Source: an uncultured Cyanobium sp.
GTDB taxonomy: Bacteria > Cyanobacteriota > Cyanobacteriia > PCC-6307 > Cyanobiaceae
DNA: 13,964 nt
Direction: 5' to 3'
Assembly (NCBI GenBank): GCA_937919075.1
Contig: CALFOF010000076.1
Span: forward strand, 1 to 13,964
Below the pieces are notes generated by a model. The model searched no databases, was not told the DNA's origin, and was given only the letters and a program-made list of their open reading frames with translations. This document shows, in pieces, positions 1 to 6,847 of the stretch (position 1 is its first letter; each line of letters starts with the position of its first letter). The position numbers and the translations under genes were made by a program.

Positions 1-1090
1 CGCCGTCGTCATCAAGGTTGCCGTCATCAAAGCCGTGATCGTCGCTATCTCCGCCGCCGCTGCCGCCGTTGTCGTCGTCGATGTCGATGTCGTTGTCATC
101 GCCGTCGCCGTCCCTGGCCGGCGCCGGCAGACGCCCCATCGCCTCGCTGGCCATCGCGAACAGCGCTTGCAACATCTGGGCGGGCTCCCCGCCAGCGTCG
201 AACCCACTGTCGGCCTCGGCGCCGGCATGATTTGCGCGGCTGCCGCTTCCGTGGCTGCCGCCCAAGCGGTTCCTCTGCCGGCGGTGGCCGCGGGTCTCGT
301 CGTCTATGGCGCCTTGATCTGACTGGCGATCATCCGGCTCGTGATCACCCGGCTCGCGATCATCTGCCTCGCGATCATCTGCCTTGCGGTCATCCGTCTC
401 GTCGTCGTCGGTTTCGTCGCCGTCCGGGTCGTCGTCCAGGTCGTTGTCTGCGTCCGTGGTGTCTGCGTCGTCGTCTGCGGTGTCGTCGTACGTCGTTGCG
501 CGGCCGCCTTCTTCATCACTGCCGCTGGTGAGCGCGGCCAAGCTGGACAGGCCGCTCAGGCCCGGCAGGCCGGCCGCAAACAGATCCGCACTGAGCGGCA
601 GATCCATGCCCAGCTGAACGGAACCGCGGGGAAGTCCCGTCGTCAGGCCGGAGCCTGCGGCCGCGCCACGGCCGACCGGCTCAAACGTGTCATCGTCTTC
701 GCCGGGGGCTTCCCCAGCAGCGGCGGCCATGGCGGCCAGCAGACGCTTCTGCTCCCGCCGCCGCAGACGCTGCTGTTCGGAGCGCACCTGGCGCGCCAGC
801 ACGATCAGCTGCTCCACCGTGAGCAGAGCGCTACAGCGCTGCACCAGTTGCTGCAGGCGACGCTGCAATTCAAGCCGCTCGGCAGTGTCGAGCGCCATGT
901 AGCGCGCTGGCACCACCTGGGTGGCCAGGTGAAAGGAGGCCTGCTGGACAGCCTGCGGCAGGCCGGCCCTCAGCACCTGGAGGTAGAGGGCCAGATCGCG
1001 GTAGAGAGCCGGATTGCTCTGCTCCAGGCGCTGATGCAGCTGGTGCAGGTGGGTCTGGGCTTCCGTCAGGGCCGTGGCGCTGAATTCCAA
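1..1090 (-). CDS. Unrecognised acidic, Asp-rich protein (C-terminus beyond left edge)
   Basis: An open frame of 363 codons runs from a TTG at 1090 to the left edge without a stop. In-frame TGA at 1096-1094 lies just upstream, so TTG is the only reasonable start. GGAG sits 8 bases before it. Residues 1-125 look helical and Gln/Leu/Arg-rich (for example QTHLHQLHQRLEQ, VEQLIVLARQVRSEQQRLRR) and resemble a folded or coiled-coil domain. Residues 130-200 are Gly/Ala/Leu-rich. Residues 200-260 are strongly acidic with a 5-residue repeat. Residues 304-324 may form a helix, and 326-363 are again Asp/Gly-rich. There is no signal peptide or membrane segment. It follows tsf on the same strand by 40 bases and may be co-transcribed with rpsB-tsf. 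The function is unknown. That it is coding rests on the long stop-free frame, the GC-rich third positions and the ribosome site. The acidic tail could bind cations or basic proteins, but that is a guess. Confidence 0.72.
   Translation of the reverse strand, partial: MEFSATALTEAQTHLHQLHQRLEQSNPALYRDLALYLQVLRAGLPQAVQQASFHLATQVVPARYMALDTAERLELQRRLQQLVQRCSALLTVEQLIVLARQVRSEQQRLRRREQKRLLAAMAAAAGEAPGEDDDTFEPVGRGAAAGSGLTTGLPRGSVQLGMDLPLSADLFAAGLPGLSGLSSLAALTSGSDEEGGRATTYDDTADDDADTTDADNDLDDDPDGDETDDDETDDRKADDREADDREPGDHEPDDRQSDQGAIDDETRGHRRQRNRLGGSHGSGSRANHAGAEADSGFDAGGEPAQMLQALFAMASEAMGRLPAPARDGDGDDNDIDIDDDNGGSGGGDSDDHGFDDGNLDDDG
326..400 (-). repeat. Five tandem 15-bp repeats encoding a DDRE-type pentapeptide
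   Basis: Five consecutive 15-base units (326-340, 341-355, 356-370, 371-385, 386-400) differ by only a few bases. The consensus on the plus strand is close to GCGATCATCTGCCTC. In the minus-strand frame they encode residues 231-255 as ETDDR, KADDR, EADDR, EPGDH and EPDDR. The repeat unit is a multiple of three, so copy-number change would keep the frame open. Asp codon runs (GAC/GAT) flank it on both sides. Confidence 0.85.
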
Positions 1091-1097
1091 GGCTCAC

Positions 1098-1127
1098 GCT
1101 CCACGGAGGGGGGGACTCCGGTGGAGC
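1098..1127 (-). promoter_or_regulatory. Hairpin between tsf and the acidic ORF, covering its ribosome binding site
   Basis: On the minus strand GCTCCACCGGAG pairs with CTCCGTGGAGC, giving 11 base pairs with one bulged C and a loop of seven, mostly C. No T-run follows, so it is not a standard intrinsic terminator. The 3' arm contains the GGAG (1102-1099) placed 8 bases before the TTG start at 1090, so the folded RNA would hide that site. It could also act as an mRNA 3'-end stabiliser for tsf. The pairing is seen directly; the regulatory role is inference. Confidence 0.5.
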
Positions 1128-1130
1128 CGC

Positions 1131-1793
1131 TCAAGCGCTCTGGCCGCTCATGGCCGCCACTTCGGCAGCGAAATCGCTGGCTTCCACCTGGATGCCTTCG
1201 CCGAGGGTGTAGCGGGTGAAGCGCCGCACCTGGATGTTTTCACCGACCTGACCGGCCACCTGCTTCACCAGTTCGGCCAGGGTGATCGCGCTGTCCTTGA
1301 TGAAGGGCTGCTCCAGCAGGGCGAGCTCCTTGAGCCGCTTGCCGATGCGCCCCTCGACGATCTTCTCCTTCATCTTGTCGGGCTTGCCGGCAAGATCATC
1401 TCGGCCCATTTCGATGCTTTTCTCGCGCTCGACGATCTCCTGGGGGATTTCCTCAGTGCTGACGTATTCAGCGTTCGGGCAGGCCGCGATCTGCATCGCC
1501 ACATTGCGCAGCAGCTCCTGGAACACATCGCCGCGGGCGACGAAGTCGGTTTCGCAGTTGAGTTCGAGGAGCACACCGACGCGAGCGCCGGTGTGGATGT
1601 AGCTGCCGATCGATCCTTCCGCTGCCGTACGGCCGGCCTTCTTCTCAGCGGTGGCAATGCCCTTTTGGCGCAGCCATTCGGCGGCCTTGGTCATGTCACC
1701 GGCGTTTTCGGCCAGCGCCTTCTTGCAGTTCATCATCCCTGCGCCGGTTTTTTCGCGCAGTTCCTTGACGAGCTTTGCTGAAATCTCAGCCAT
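1131..1793 (-). CDS. tsf: Translation elongation factor Ts
   Basis: EF-Ts exchanges GDP for GTP on EF-Tu in the cytoplasm. The 220-residue protein has the N-terminal UBA-like region with [16 protein letters not shown] at about 12-27, and the EF-Tu-contacting core motif TDFVAR at 82-87. It is much shorter than the E. coli protein (283 residues), as is usual for cyanobacteria and chloroplasts, because part of the core region is reduced. It starts at ATG 1793, 62 bases after rpsB, the standard rpsB-tsf order. No Shine-Dalgarno sequence precedes it; instead there is a CT-rich tract. Confidence 0.97.
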   Translation of the reverse strand: MAEISAKLVKELREKTGAGMMNCKKALAENAGDMTKAAEWLRQKGIATAEKKAGRTAAEGSIGSYIHTGARVGVLLELNCETDFVARGDVFQELLRNVAMQIAACPNAEYVSTEEIPQEIVEREKSIEMGRDDLAGKPDKMKEKIVEGRIGKRLKELALLEQPFIKDSAITLAELVKQVAGQVGENIQVRRFTRYTLGEGIQVEASDFAAEVAAMSGQSA

Positions 1794-1855
1794 GACAGAA
1801 ACGGAGAGGGGAGAGGGAGAGGACGTGGAGAGGCTGAGGCAGGCGGAGGAGGGCC
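1794..1855 (-). other. Pyrimidine-rich rpsB-tsf spacer
   Basis: The 62-base spacer is almost all C and T in mRNA sense, with runs such as CCTCTCCCTCTCCCCTCTCC ending about 10 bases before the tsf ATG. There is no GGAG-like site and no hairpin with a T-run, so rpsB and tsf are probably read as one transcript. An S1-dependent start for tsf is possible but is inference. Confidence 0.45.
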
Positions 1856-2569
1856 TCAGCCCTCGTCATCATCGCGGGGTTCCTGGGCACCATGGCGACC
1901 TTCATTGATCGCATCGGCCAGGCGGCCCAGCACCAGTTGCACGGAACGCACGGCGTCGTCGTTGCAGGGGATCGGCACGTCGGCCAGATCCGGGTCGCAG
2001 TTGGTGTCAAGCATCGACACCAGGGGGATGTCGAGCTTGCGGCACTCAAGAACGGCGTTGGTTTCGCGGCGCTGATCCACCAGCACCACCACATCCGGTA
2101 GGCGGCGCATGTTCTTCAGACCTCCCAGATACTTCTGCAGACGCTCCAGTTCGCGGCGCAGCACGGCGGCTTCCTTCTTGGGCCGCATGGCGATGGCGCC
2201 GGAGGATTCCATCCGCTCGAGATCCTTGAGGCGATCGATACGGGCGCGCATCGTGCTCCAGTTGGTGAGCATGCCGCCCAGCCAGCGCTGGTTCACGTAG
2301 GCGGCGCCGCAGCGGGCAGCCTCCAGGGCAATCACTTCTGAGGCCTGTTTCTTGGTGCCCACGAACAGGAACCGCTTGCCGGCGCGTGAGGCGCTGCGGG
2401 TCCATTTGTAGGCGTTGTTCATGCAGACGGCGGTCTGCACGAGATCGATGATGTGGACTCCGTTGCGCGCGCAATAGATGTAGCGCGACATCTTGGGATT
2501 CCAGCGGCGGGTTTGGTGCCCGAAGTGGGCACCCGCCTCCATCATTTCGGAGAGGGTTACGACAGCCAT
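1856..2569 (-). CDS. rpsB: 30S ribosomal protein S2
   Basis: Structural protein of the small ribosomal subunit, 238 residues from the chosen ATG at 2569. That start gives the family N-terminus [19 protein letters not shown]; the frame is open a further 18 codons upstream, but those residues do not match S2. Other S2 hallmarks are RRWNPKM (21-27), FVGTKKQA (69-76), [10 protein letters not shown] (94-103) and the C-terminal [19 protein letters not shown]. No clear Shine-Dalgarno sequence lies upstream; the preceding bases are C/T-rich. The gene is followed by tsf and is probably first in that operon. The last residues, RDDDEG, form a short acidic tail. Confidence 0.97.
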   Translation of the reverse strand: MAVVTLSEMMEAGAHFGHQTRRWNPKMSRYIYCARNGVHIIDLVQTAVCMNNAYKWTRSASRAGKRFLFVGTKKQASEVIALEAARCGAAYVNQRWLGGMLTNWSTMRARIDRLKDLERMESSGAIAMRPKKEAAVLRRELERLQKYLGGLKNMRRLPDVVVLVDQRRETNAVLECRKLDIPLVSMLDTNCDPDLADVPIPCNDDAVRSVQLVLGRLADAINEGRHGAQEPRDDDEG

Positions 2570-2712
2570 GGGTTGAGAGGGTTTCGGGTTCGCCTCCACC
2601 TGCCTGGGTTCAGCACGAAGCAACTCAAGAAAGAGCCACCGTTAACCGTGTGAACACCCGAAACGGACAGGTGTGCGGTTTGTGGGTACTCCCCAAATTA
2701 CCAAATGGCCCT
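2570..2712 (-). other. Intergenic region before rpsB
   Basis: These 143 bases separate the glycosyltransferase stop from rpsB and should hold the rpsB promoter and leader. There is an AT-richer patch at 2690-2708 with a direct repeat ATTTGG (minus strand), and a GTTAAC hexamer near 2641-2646. I cannot find a convincing -35/-10 pair, and I see no terminator with a T-run for the upstream gene. Confidence 0.3.
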
Positions 2713-3645
2713 TCAGCGCAGCCCTGCGGCCTTTGCTTCGCGGTAGAGAGCCCGCACGCCGAGCCGGTTGAGCGGCAGCCGCAGCAGCTCCATCGCCAGC
2801 CCCGGTTGGCCGCGGCGGATCAACCAGGCCAGCAGGGGCCGCAGCGTGCGTTCGTTGACCAGCCCGCCGAGGGTGAGCACCTCCCAGAGCAGCCGGTGCA
2901 GCCAGGTGAACTGAATGATGAAGCGCACCCGGCGGGTGGGGTGCTTTCGGTAGAACACCAGGCCCATGCGGGCCCGTTCCTGCTCGATGCGCACCAGATC
3001 CGGCAGTTGCTCCAGGCGCAGGGCGGGATGCCAGTGATATCCCGCGGCGGCCGGACAGCGCACCAACTCCACCCCAAGCTGCCGCAGCCGTTCGCCCAGC
3101 TCCAGGTCTTCCCAGCCATAGAGCCGGAAGCCGGTGTCGAACAGGCCGGCCTGCTCCAGTAGCGCCCGGTCAATCGCCACGTTGCCGGTGGCGAAGTAAG
3201 CCCAGGAGAGATCGCTGAGCTTGTGCGGTTCGCTGCGCGGGTCGTCGAAGTTGGAGGTGTTGATCACCGCGCCGTAGGTGAAGCAGCGGCGATGGCCGTG
3301 CCGCTCCCAGTAGCCGGCCAGCGCCTCGGCATGGGCCAGCAGGAAGCCGTCATTCACCACCAGGTCGCTGTCGATGAACACAATCACATCGCCGCGGGCA
3401 TGGGCGACGCCCCGGTTGCGCCCTGCCGCCGGACCGCCATGGTCCTGTTCCACCAACCGCACATGGGGGAAGCGGCCGGCCGCCTGGCGCAGCCAGGCGG
3501 GGGTGTCATCGGTGGAGCCGTCATCGACCACCACCACTTCGTAAGCCTCGATCGGCGCTCCGAGCCGTTGCTGCTCCAGGGCGGTGAGTGCCTTCTCGAG
3601 GATGGCCCGGCGGTTGTAGGTGGGAATGACGACGCTGAGGAACAT
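2713..3645 (-). CDS. Family 2 glycosyltransferase
   Basis: A 310-residue GT-A fold glycosyltransferase that probably transfers a sugar from a nucleotide donor to a surface polysaccharide or lipid; donor and acceptor cannot be told from sequence. It opens with the GT2 pattern SVVIPTYNR. The nucleotide-binding acidic stretch DDGSTDD is at 41-47 and the metal-binding DxD motif is DSD at 92-94. A galactosyltransferase-like C-terminal segment, FRLYGWEDLELGERL, spans about 173-187, where the ED pair is the likely catalytic base region. Residues after 210 are basic and amphipathic, suggesting peripheral membrane contact, with no clear transmembrane helix. The ATG at 3645 has only a weak AGG nearby. 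The gene lies just past a strong terminator, so it probably has its own promoter. Confidence 0.88.
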   Translation of the reverse strand: MFLSVVIPTYNRRAILEKALTALEQQRLGAPIEAYEVVVVDDGSTDDTPAWLRQAAGRFPHVRLVEQDHGGPAAGRNRGVAHARGDVIVFIDSDLVVNDGFLLAHAEALAGYWERHGHRRCFTYGAVINTSNFDDPRSEPHKLSDLSWAYFATGNVAIDRALLEQAGLFDTGFRLYGWEDLELGERLRQLGVELVRCPAAAGYHWHPALRLEQLPDLVRIEQERARMGLVFYRKHPTRRVRFIIQFTWLHRLLWEVLTLGGLVNERTLRPLLAWLIRRGQPGLAMELLRLPLNRLGVRALYREAKAAGLR

Positions 3646-3702
3646 GCGCCTGAAACAGAAGGGAGGAGGGACGGGGCCGGATGGATGGGCGGATCGAGAG
3701 GC

Positions 3703-3730
3703 AAAAAAAGGGACCCCTCAGGATCCCTTT
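3703..3730 (-). terminator. Intrinsic terminator after the small basic protein gene
   Basis: Read on the minus strand, AAGGGATCC pairs with GGGTCCCTT (nine pairs, one G-T wobble) around a TGAG loop and runs straight into seven T residues. It lies 30 bases past the stop of the 51-residue gene and ends either that transcript or read-through from devA. On the plus strand only three T follow, so it acts mainly in the minus direction. Confidence 0.85.
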
Positions 3731-3759
3731 CAGCTGATCAAAGGGGGTGTCGCGACGGA

Positions 3760-3915
3760 TCAGTCGGCGGCGCCACCGTTGTTGGCGGTGCCGGTGACGC
3801 CATTGCCAGCGCCTTCACCGCGACCGTCGTTGCGGAGCTTGCGCTTCTTGAATTTGCGGGCGTAGGAGCGGTTACGTTCCTGCTTTTCCTTTTTGAGGTT
3901 CCGGCGCTTCGCCAT
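3760..3915 (-). CDS. Small basic conserved cyanobacterial-type protein, 51 residues
   Basis: The frame runs from ATG 3915 to TGA 3760. The first 30 residues are highly basic (begins MAKRRNLKKEKQERNRSYAR, then KFKKRK), followed by a Gly/Asn/Ala tail ending GGAAD. The composition resembles small ribosome-associated or nucleic-acid-binding proteins. I recall similar short proteins in picocyanobacterial genomes but cannot name a family. It has a TAGAGT hexamer upstream and a strong terminator downstream, so it is probably a real, well-expressed short gene. No catalytic motif is visible. An RNA- or ribosome-binding role is inference from charge only. Confidence 0.75.
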   Translation of the reverse strand: MAKRRNLKKEKQERNRSYARKFKKRKLRNDGRGEGAGNGVTGTANNGGAAD

Positions 3916-3942
3916 GGACGACCTGGGTACGGGAGATCGTTC

Positions 3943-3948
3943 ACTCTA
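3943..3948 (-). promoter_or_regulatory. Possible -10 element for the small basic protein gene
   Basis: TAGAGT (minus strand) lies 27 bases before the ATG at 3915 and fits TAnnnT. No good -35 match is found at 16-18 bases upstream, so this is weak. The alternative is read-through from devA, whose stop is only 76 bases upstream. Confidence 0.25.
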
Positions 3949-3991
3949 GCCAATTGGTCCGGAGCAACTTCAGCGGGGGCCGCCTGCACCC

Positions 3992-4723
3992 TCAGTGCAC
4001 CGCCCCGGCGATCGCCAGCGGTGCCGACGACAGGCGACCGTCCTCCATCTTCACGAGCCGGTCGGCCACATCGAGGATGCGCGGATCGTGGGTGACCATC
4101 AAAACGGCGCATTGCTGCTCACGCGCCAACCGCTTGAGCAGTTCCACCACCTCACGGCCGCTCTGGCTGTCGAGGGCGGCGGTGGGTTCATCCGCCAACA
4201 GCAGGCGCGGATGGGTGGCCAGGGCCCGGGCGATCGCCACCCGCTGCTTCTGACCACCCGAGAGGTCGTGAGGCAACTTGCCCAGGTGATCGCCGAGCCC
4301 CACCGCGCGCAGCCACTCGCGGGCCTGGTCGCGGCGGGCGCGGTAGCCCAGCTCCGGCAGCAGATCCGCTCCCATCTGCACGTTTTGTTCTGCTGTGAGG
4401 CAACGCAGCAGGTTGTGGCCCTGAAAAATCATGCCGATGTGGCGCCGCAGCCGCTGCCGCTCACCGCGGCCACTGTTCTCCAGCGCCTGGCCCAGCACGC
4501 GCACCTGGCCCTCCTGCACCTGGCGCAGCGCCCCCACCAGCGTGAGCAGCGTGGTCTTGCCGCAGCCCGACGGGCCGGTGAGCAGCACCACCTCGCCCGC
4601 ATCGATGCGGAGATCCACGTTCTCAATCACCTGCCGGCGCATGGTTCCCTTGCCGTAGGAGTGGCAGAGCCCGCTGATCTCCACCATGACGGTGGCGGTT
4701 GCGGCGCTGGTGGTGGTGGACAT
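3992..4723 (-). CDS. devA: DevA-type ABC exporter ATPase
   Basis: ATP-hydrolysing subunit of a MacB/DevA-type exporter on the cytoplasmic face of the inner membrane. From ATG 4723 it has 243 residues. Walker A is GPSGCGKTT (50-58), the Q-loop Gln is near 101 (MIFQGHNLL), the signature is LSGGQ (154-158), Walker B is LLLADEPT (175-182), and the H-loop His is near 212 (VTHDP). All catalytic residues are present. A GTG at 4729 and an ATG at 4687 are alternative starts; none has a clear ribosome site. It begins 11 bases after the devC stop, as last gene of the devBCA set. In heterocyst formers DevBCA exports glycolipids with a TolC-type outer channel; a unicellular picocyanobacterium makes no heterocysts, so the substrate here is unknown. 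The symbol reflects family resemblance. Confidence 0.9.
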   Translation of the reverse strand: MSTTTSAATATVMVEISGLCHSYGKGTMRRQVIENVDLRIDAGEVVLLTGPSGCGKTTLLTLVGALRQVQEGQVRVLGQALENSGRGERQRLRRHIGMIFQGHNLLRCLTAEQNVQMGADLLPELGYRARRDQAREWLRAVGLGDHLGKLPHDLSGGQKQRVAIARALATHPRLLLADEPTAALDSQSGREVVELLKRLAREQQCAVLMVTHDPRILDVADRLVKMEDGRLSSAPLAIAGAVH

Positions 4724-4734
4724 CGGCACAGGGC

Positions 4735-5919
4735 TCAGAAGATTTCAGCCGGATCGGCATCGCCGAGCTTGCGCATGGCCAGGGCGGCAGAGCCCATGCA
4801 CATCACCAGGATCAGGCCAAAGATCAGCAGCGAGCGGCTGGCTTCCATCCCGACGGGCAGCCGGGTGGTGGAGCGCACCAGGTGGTAGAAACCGGCTCCG
4901 GCGGCGTAGGCCGGCACGTAGCCGAGCACGGCCAGCAGGATGCCTTCCCGGGCCACCACTCCCAGCAGGGTCACGAGTGGATAGCCCATCGCCATCAAGG
5001 TGGCGTACTCGGGCAGGTGGTCGCTGACGTCGCTGTAGAGGATCTGATAAACGATCACGCAGCCCACCACAAAGCCCATGGCGGCACCGAGCGAAAAGAT
5101 GAAGCCGATTGCGGTGCTACTGCGCCAGTAGTCCTTCTCGGCTTCCTCGAACTCCTGCTTGGTGAACACGGTCACGTCGGCGGGCAGCCGCTCGCGCAGC
5201 CGCTGCTGCACCGCGAGCGGGGAGGCACCCGGCCGCAGCCGCACGAGACCCAGCTCGATCGCCCCTGAGGGTGTGTTGGGCTTGAGCCGCAGCAGGGTTT
5301 CGGTGCTGGTGATCAGGTTGCCGTCGGCGCCGAAGGAGGGGCCCAGGGCCACCAGCCCCACCACCCGCACCCGTTTGCCATCCACCTCGGTTTCCACCGT
5401 TTTCCCCTCGCGGAACCACTCACCGACCGGCCCGAATTCCGGCCGGGAAGCCTCATCGAACAGCACCCGGTCGCGCTGGGTGAGCAGCTTCGCCTTGGCC
5501 GCCAGGCCCGGGTCGGTGAACAGGGGGTCATTGGGCTCGAAGCCGAGCGCCAGGATCTGGCGGGTGGCGAGCGTTTCAGGGTTGCGCCACAGCAGGAAGC
5601 TCCAGTGCACCGGGGTGATGCCCTGCACCGCCGGATCGCCGAGGGCCTGCACGAGGCGGCGGCGCGGAAAGCTCGACATGCTGATCGAGCTCATCGTGCG
5701 CGGGCTCATCAGCACCAGGTCGGCGTCGAACAGCCGGTGGATCGTGATGCTGGCGTCGAACAGGCCATCGCGGAAGCCCAGCTGCATGAACATCAAGATG
5801 CCCGCAAAGCTGATGCCCGCCATCGCCACCAGCAGCCGCATCGGCTGACGGGTGAGCAGCAGCCAGGCCAGGGGGATGCGCCGAGCAGCCCAGAGACCCC
5901 CGAGCAGGGGAATGCGCAT
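4735..5919 (-). CDS. devC: DevC-type ABC exporter permease
   Basis: Membrane subunit of the exporter, 394 residues, with FtsX/MacB-like topology. A first transmembrane helix (about 28-48) is followed by a large periplasmic domain (about 50-265) and three more helices near 271-294, 314-345 and 362-384. The C-terminus DADPAEIF is typical of DevC. The start was set at ATG 5919, because GGAGG lies 8 bases before it and the N-terminus MRIPLLGGLWAARRIPLAWL fits the family; the frame stays open 41 codons further upstream over the end of devB, but that extension looks spurious. It lies 16 bases after devB and just before devA. The length is close to that of the Anabaena protein. Confidence 0.92.
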   Translation of the reverse strand: MRIPLLGGLWAARRIPLAWLLLTRQPMRLLVAMAGISFAGILMFMQLGFRDGLFDASITIHRLFDADLVLMSPRTMSSISMSSFPRRRLVQALGDPAVQGITPVHWSFLLWRNPETLATRQILALGFEPNDPLFTDPGLAAKAKLLTQRDRVLFDEASRPEFGPVGEWFREGKTVETEVDGKRVRVVGLVALGPSFGADGNLITSTETLLRLKPNTPSGAIELGLVRLRPGASPLAVQQRLRERLPADVTVFTKQEFEEAEKDYWRSSTAIGFIFSLGAAMGFVVGCVIVYQILYSDVSDHLPEYATLMAMGYPLVTLLGVVAREGILLAVLGYVPAYAAGAGFYHLVRSTTRLPVGMEASRSLLIFGLILVMCMGSAALAMRKLGDADPAEIF

Positions 5920-5935
5920 CACGGCAGCCTCCGGC

Positions 5936-6847
5936 TCATGGATCGAAGCGGGTGATCGTCTTGGTGCCGGTGAGGTTGCGCACCTTCTCGATATCAACAG
6001 GGTCGAGGGCGAGCCGCACCACCACCACCCGCGCATCGGCATCGCCGGTGGGGTCGGTGGCCAGCACCTCCCGCTGCTGCACCTGGGGACTGATCCGAAT
6101 CACCCGGGCGCGCAGGCTGCCGTCGAAGCCGCCGTTCTCGCTGGTGATGCGGGCAGTCTGGCCGAGGCTCACCCGGCGGATGTCGCTCTCGTACACCTCC
6201 GCCACCACTTCCATGCGATCGCTGGCGCCGATCTGGAGGATGCCTTGATCGCCGGGCCGCTCGCCCACCCGTGATTCCACGTTCAGCACGGTGCCGCTGA
6301 TCGGAGCACGCAGCTCACTGTTGACCAGGTCGGTTTCGGTGCGTATGAGCTGATCACGGGCTTCGCGCAGGCTGCCCTGCAGCTCCAGCAATGTGAGTTC
6401 GCGGGTTTCCAGCTCGGAGGCCGCCACGGCGCCGTCGCGGGCCAGCTGGCGGTAGCGGTTCACTTCCCTCTCCACCACGGCGAGACGGCGGGTCAAGTTG
6501 ACGATGCGGCTCTGTTCGAGGCTGCGCTGGGCCTGCAGCGCAGGGCGGTTGTCGAAGCGCGCCAGCAGCTGGCCGGCTGCGACGCGATCGCCCTCCTGCA
6601 CCAGCAGCTCGGAGATGCGGGGGCTGCCGCCCATCTCCGACATCGGCGCGGCCAAATTGCGGATGTCACCGGCTGGCTCGAGCCGGCCGAGAGCCGTAAT
6701 GGCATCGACCACGGCCGGCCGGCTGCTGGCGGTGGGCAGCGGCGTGGCCGCCGGCCTGGGGCGGAACTGCCAGGCCACCGCAGCCACGCCTGCCAGCACG
6801 AGCGCCACAATGGCGAAGCGCAGGGCACGGGGACGCTTGGACGTCAG
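5936..6847 (-). CDS. devB: DevB-type membrane fusion protein (HlyD family)
   Basis: Periplasmic adaptor linking the DevCA pump to an outer-membrane channel. From the preferred CTG start (6847) it has 303 residues: a short basic cytoplasmic end (TSKRPRALR), one membrane anchor at about 10-28, a first lipoyl half near 80-98 ([19 protein letters not shown]), a coiled-coil hairpin at about 105-178, a second lipoyl half ([20 protein letters not shown], 180-199), then a beta-barrel domain. There is no ATG near the membrane anchor. GGAG lies 5 bases before CTG, and CTG overlaps the pcyA stop as CTGA. Alternatives are GTG 6901 (321 residues, no ribosome site) or a GTG inside the anchor. The identity is firm; the start is not. 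Confidence 0.85.
   Translation of the reverse strand: MTSKRPRALRFAIVALVLAGVAAVAWQFRPRPAATPLPTASSRPAVVDAITALGRLEPAGDIRNLAAPMSEMGGSPRISELLVQEGDRVAAGQLLARFDNRPALQAQRSLEQSRIVNLTRRLAVVEREVNRYRQLARDGAVAASELETRELTLLELQGSLREARDQLIRTETDLVNSELRAPISGTVLNVESRVGERPGDQGILQIGASDRMEVVAEVYESDIRRVSLGQTARITSENGGFDGSLRARVIRISPQVQQREVLATDPTGDADARVVVVRLALDPVDIEKVRNLTGTKTITRFDP

Noticed and set aside
326..400. Short repeats considered as a CRISPR array
   Set aside because: The units are 15 bases, directly adjacent with no spacers, and in frame within a coding sequence.
1098..1127. Intrinsic terminator after tsf
   Set aside because: The stem is strong, but no T-run follows on the minus strand, so it is described as a hairpin instead.
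35..1219. Plus-strand frames rich in Val over the first kilobase
   Set aside because: The Val runs are the complement of Asp codon runs in the minus-strand acidic ORF, which has a ribosome site and a continuous 363-codon frame.
2570..2623. Upstream extension of rpsB by 18 codons
   Set aside because: The added residues do not match S2, whose family N-terminus begins at the ATG at 2569.
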